A DNA stretch of 6,785 nucleotides from CAYXWM01 sp964392115. Its GTDB lineage: Bacteria > Bacillota > Clostridia > Lachnospirales > WRBF01. A program made the position numbers and the translations under genes. Below, in pieces: positions 5,392-6,785 of this stretch (position 1 is the first letter of the stretch; every line of letters begins with the position of its first letter). The DNA lies in contig CAYMOU010000108.1 in assembly GCA_964392115.1 (NCBI GenBank), positions 1 to 6,785 of the forward strand, read 5' to 3'. The notes under the pieces were generated by a model. The model was not told the origin of the DNA and searched no databases. It was given only the letters and a program-made list of their open reading frames with translations.

Positions 5392-6054
5392 ATGAGGAAT
5401 AAATTTGAAGAACAGCTTTCGCAATTAAACAACCTACTGATAGAAATGGGCGGTTTAATTGAAACATCCATTAACATATCGGTGGAAGCATTGAAAAAGC
5501 AGGATATAACTTTGGCTAAAAAAGCCATGGCTTTTGACGACGAAATAGACAGCAAAGAGGAGGAAATAGAATCTCTTTGTTTGAAACTGCTTTTGCAACA
5601 GCAGCCGGTAGCTAAGGATTTACGCCTTATTTCTGCCGCACTGAAAATGATTACGGATATGGAGCGTATAGGCGACCAATCCGCAGATATAGCCGAAATA
5701 ACAATTATGTTAAGCGGAACACCTTATATCAAAAAATTGGAGCATATACCTCAAATGGCTACGGCTTCAATAAAAATGGTTACCGACAGCATAGATGCCT
5801 TTGTTAAGAAGGATTTGGATCTTGCCAAATCTGTAATAGACTACGACGATATTGTAGATGAATTGTTTGATACTATAAAAAATGACCTTATAGAACTTGT
5901 TATGAAAGATGCCAACAACGGCGAACAGGCTATAGACCTGCTTATGATAGCCAAATATTTTGAGCGTATAGGCGACCATGCGGTTAATATAGCCGAATGG
6001 GTTGTTTTCTCCATGACAGGTAAACACATAAAAGGCGAGATAGGTGCAAACTAA
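5392..6054 (+). CDS. phoU: Phosphate transport regulator PhoU
   Basis: PhoU is a cytoplasmic, all-helical protein that connects the phosphate state of the Pst transporter to the PhoR-type kinase and dampens Pho signalling and uptake when phosphate is sufficient. The protein has 220 residues, the usual length. It is built of two three-helix repeats, each with the metal-binding helix motif: MERIGDQSADIAE at 90-102 and FERIGDHAVNIAE at 190-202, exactly 100 residues apart. Other family positions are L-L-L-Q-Q-Q-P-V-A-K-D-L-R at 66-78 and Y-D-D-I-V-D-E-L at 151-158. The ATG is supported by GGGAGG at 5380-5385 with six bases spacing. This is the strongest normal ribosome binding site in the operon and suggests PhoU can be made at a good level. 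The TAA stop touches the ATG of the response regulator, so the two are probably translationally coupled. Confidence 0.96.
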   Translation: MRNKFEEQLSQLNNLLIEMGGLIETSINISVEALKKQDITLAKKAMAFDDEIDSKEEEIESLCLKLLLQQQPVAKDLRLISAALKMITDMERIGDQSADIAEITIMLSGTPYIKKLEHIPQMATASIKMVTDSIDAFVKKDLDLAKSVIDYDDIVDELFDTIKNDLIELVMKDANNGEQAIDLLMIAKYFERIGDHAVNIAEWVVFSMTGKHIKGEIGAN

Positions 6055-6735
6055 ATGTCTAAAATTTTTATTGTTGAGGACGACGAAAATATCCGAGAGC
6101 TTGTTTTATACGCCTTGAGCGGAAGCGGTTTTGAATCCTTGGGCTTTGAGCAAAGCGCCGAACTTTTTGAGGAACTGAACAAAAGTAACTTTCCCGACTT
6201 GATTTTGCTGGATATTATGCTGCCCATGGAGGACGGACTTTCTATCCTGAAAAAACTGCGTGACAATAAGCTTTACAGCGAAATTCCGGTAATAATGCTA
6301 ACCGCAAAAGGCAGTGAATACGACAAAGTCAAGGGATTGGATATGGGTGCCGACGACTATGTTTCCAAACCCTTCGGAGTAATGGAGCTTATGTCCAGAA
6401 TAAATGCGGTCTTACGCCGAGCCGGCAGCTCTAAACCCGACAATAAGCTTACATACGGAAATATCACCCTCGACAACGAACGCCACAGCGTGAGAGTAGC
6501 GGATAATCCCGTAAATCTAACCTATAAAGAATACGAACTTCTTTACTTCCTCTTGATAAATTCCGAAATAGTACTAAGTAGGGATAAAATTATGGAGGTA
6601 GTTTGGGGCTTCGACTTTGAATGTGAAAGCCGTACTGTAGATATGCACATTAAAACCCTTAGGCAAAAACTGGGTGCTTCCGGCGAATATATAAAAACCA
6701 TCCGAGGCGTAGGCTATTGCCTGAGAAAAGACTAG
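6055..6735 (+). CDS. phoB: OmpR-family response regulator, PhoB/PhoP type
   Basis: This is a two-domain transcription factor that, when phosphorylated, should activate Pho genes. The receiver domain (about 1-122) has acidic residues D9 and D10, the phospho-acceptor D53 in L-L-D-I-M-L-P, the switch T83 and K105 in S-K-P-F. The winged-helix domain (about 131-224) has the recognition helix R-T-V-D-M-H-I-K-T-L-R-Q-K-L at 193-206 and the wing G-V-G-Y at 218-221. At 226 residues it has the usual length. It starts right after the phoU stop, with AGGTG at 6042-6046 eight bases ahead. Position in the pst-phoU operon makes it the likely binder of the array at 1448-1487, hence autoregulated. The assignment to PhoB/PhoP and not another OmpR-family member rests mainly on this context. 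A PhoR kinase gene would be expected near but none begins in the remaining 50 bases; the 52-base tail has no usable start. Confidence 0.9.
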   Translation: MSKIFIVEDDENIRELVLYALSGSGFESLGFEQSAELFEELNKSNFPDLILLDIMLPMEDGLSILKKLRDNKLYSEIPVIMLTAKGSEYDKVKGLDMGADDYVSKPFGVMELMSRINAVLRRAGSSKPDNKLTYGNITLDNERHSVRVADNPVNLTYKEYELLYFLLINSEIVLSRDKIMEVVWGFDFECESRTVDMHIKTLRQKLGASGEYIKTIRGVGYCLRKD

Positions 6736-6757
6736 AGTGCGTCTTCAAAGACAAATC

Positions 6758-6776
6758 TTGTGTAAATAATACACAA
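6758..6776. repeat. AT-rich inverted repeat after the response regulator gene
   Basis: TTGTGTA (6758-6764) and TACACAA (6770-6776) are perfect inverted copies around AATAA. It lies 22 bases after the TAG stop. No T-tract follows within the window, which ends nine bases later. It could be a weak operon-end hairpin or an operator for the next gene; the window end prevents a choice. Confidence 0.35.
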
Positions 6777-6785
6777 AATGTATAA

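Noticed and set aside
1..6785. CRISPR, transfer RNA, insertion sequence, prophage or defence genes
   Set aside because: No regularly spaced repeats, cloverleaf-like segments, transposase frames or terminal repeats were seen; the coding space is filled by yqf and pst-pho genes.

Overview
The window most likely comes from a spore-forming member of the Firmicutes, class Clostridia. It carries the yqfC-yqfD sporulation pair. Its Pst proteins are close to the clostridial type, as far as I can judge from memory. Base composition is moderately AT-rich, and the start sites use Gram-positive style Shine-Dalgarno sequences (GGAGG, AAAGGG). No genus can be named from the sequence alone.

Layout. Positions 1-1181, minus strand: the 5' part of yqfD (cut by the window edge) and the complete small gene yqfC, an operon that acts in the mother cell during sporulation. 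Positions 1182-1574: a divergent intergenic region. Its right part holds a Pho-box-like array, in which TTTACA hexamers start at 1449, 1460 and 1482, on an 11-bp period with one position degenerate. A -10 element and a leader hairpin follow it. Positions 1575-6735, plus strand: pstS, pstC, pstA, pstB, phoU and a PhoB/PhoP-type response regulator, all in one direction and probably one Pho-regulated operon. The last 50 bases hold only a small inverted repeat. No histidine kinase gene is visible.

How the genes work together. PstS is a lipoprotein that captures phosphate outside the membrane. PstC and PstA form the channel and PstB supplies ATP hydrolysis. PhoU links transporter state to the kinase-response regulator pair. 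The response regulator probably binds the Pho box ahead of pstS and so controls its own operon. A hairpin between pstS and pstC probably lets the binding protein be made in excess over the membrane parts.

Most notable point. The pstS product has its sequence blocks in circularly permuted order. The SREEGSGTR phosphate-loop block, normally in the middle of PstS, comes straight after the lipoprotein linker. The block that normally starts the mature protein (GGSSSVSP ... DIGMASR ... W-S-E-V) sits at the C-terminus. All expected blocks are present once. I recall similar permuted proteins in other gut-type Firmicutes, so this may be a recurrent but little-described form and not unique to this genome. 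Other points worth checking are the lack of a good canonical start codon behind the strong pstC ribosome binding site, probable TTG starts for pstA and pstB, and an extra N-terminal hydrophobic segment in PstA. I saw no sign of a defence system, mobile element, CRISPR array or RNA gene.
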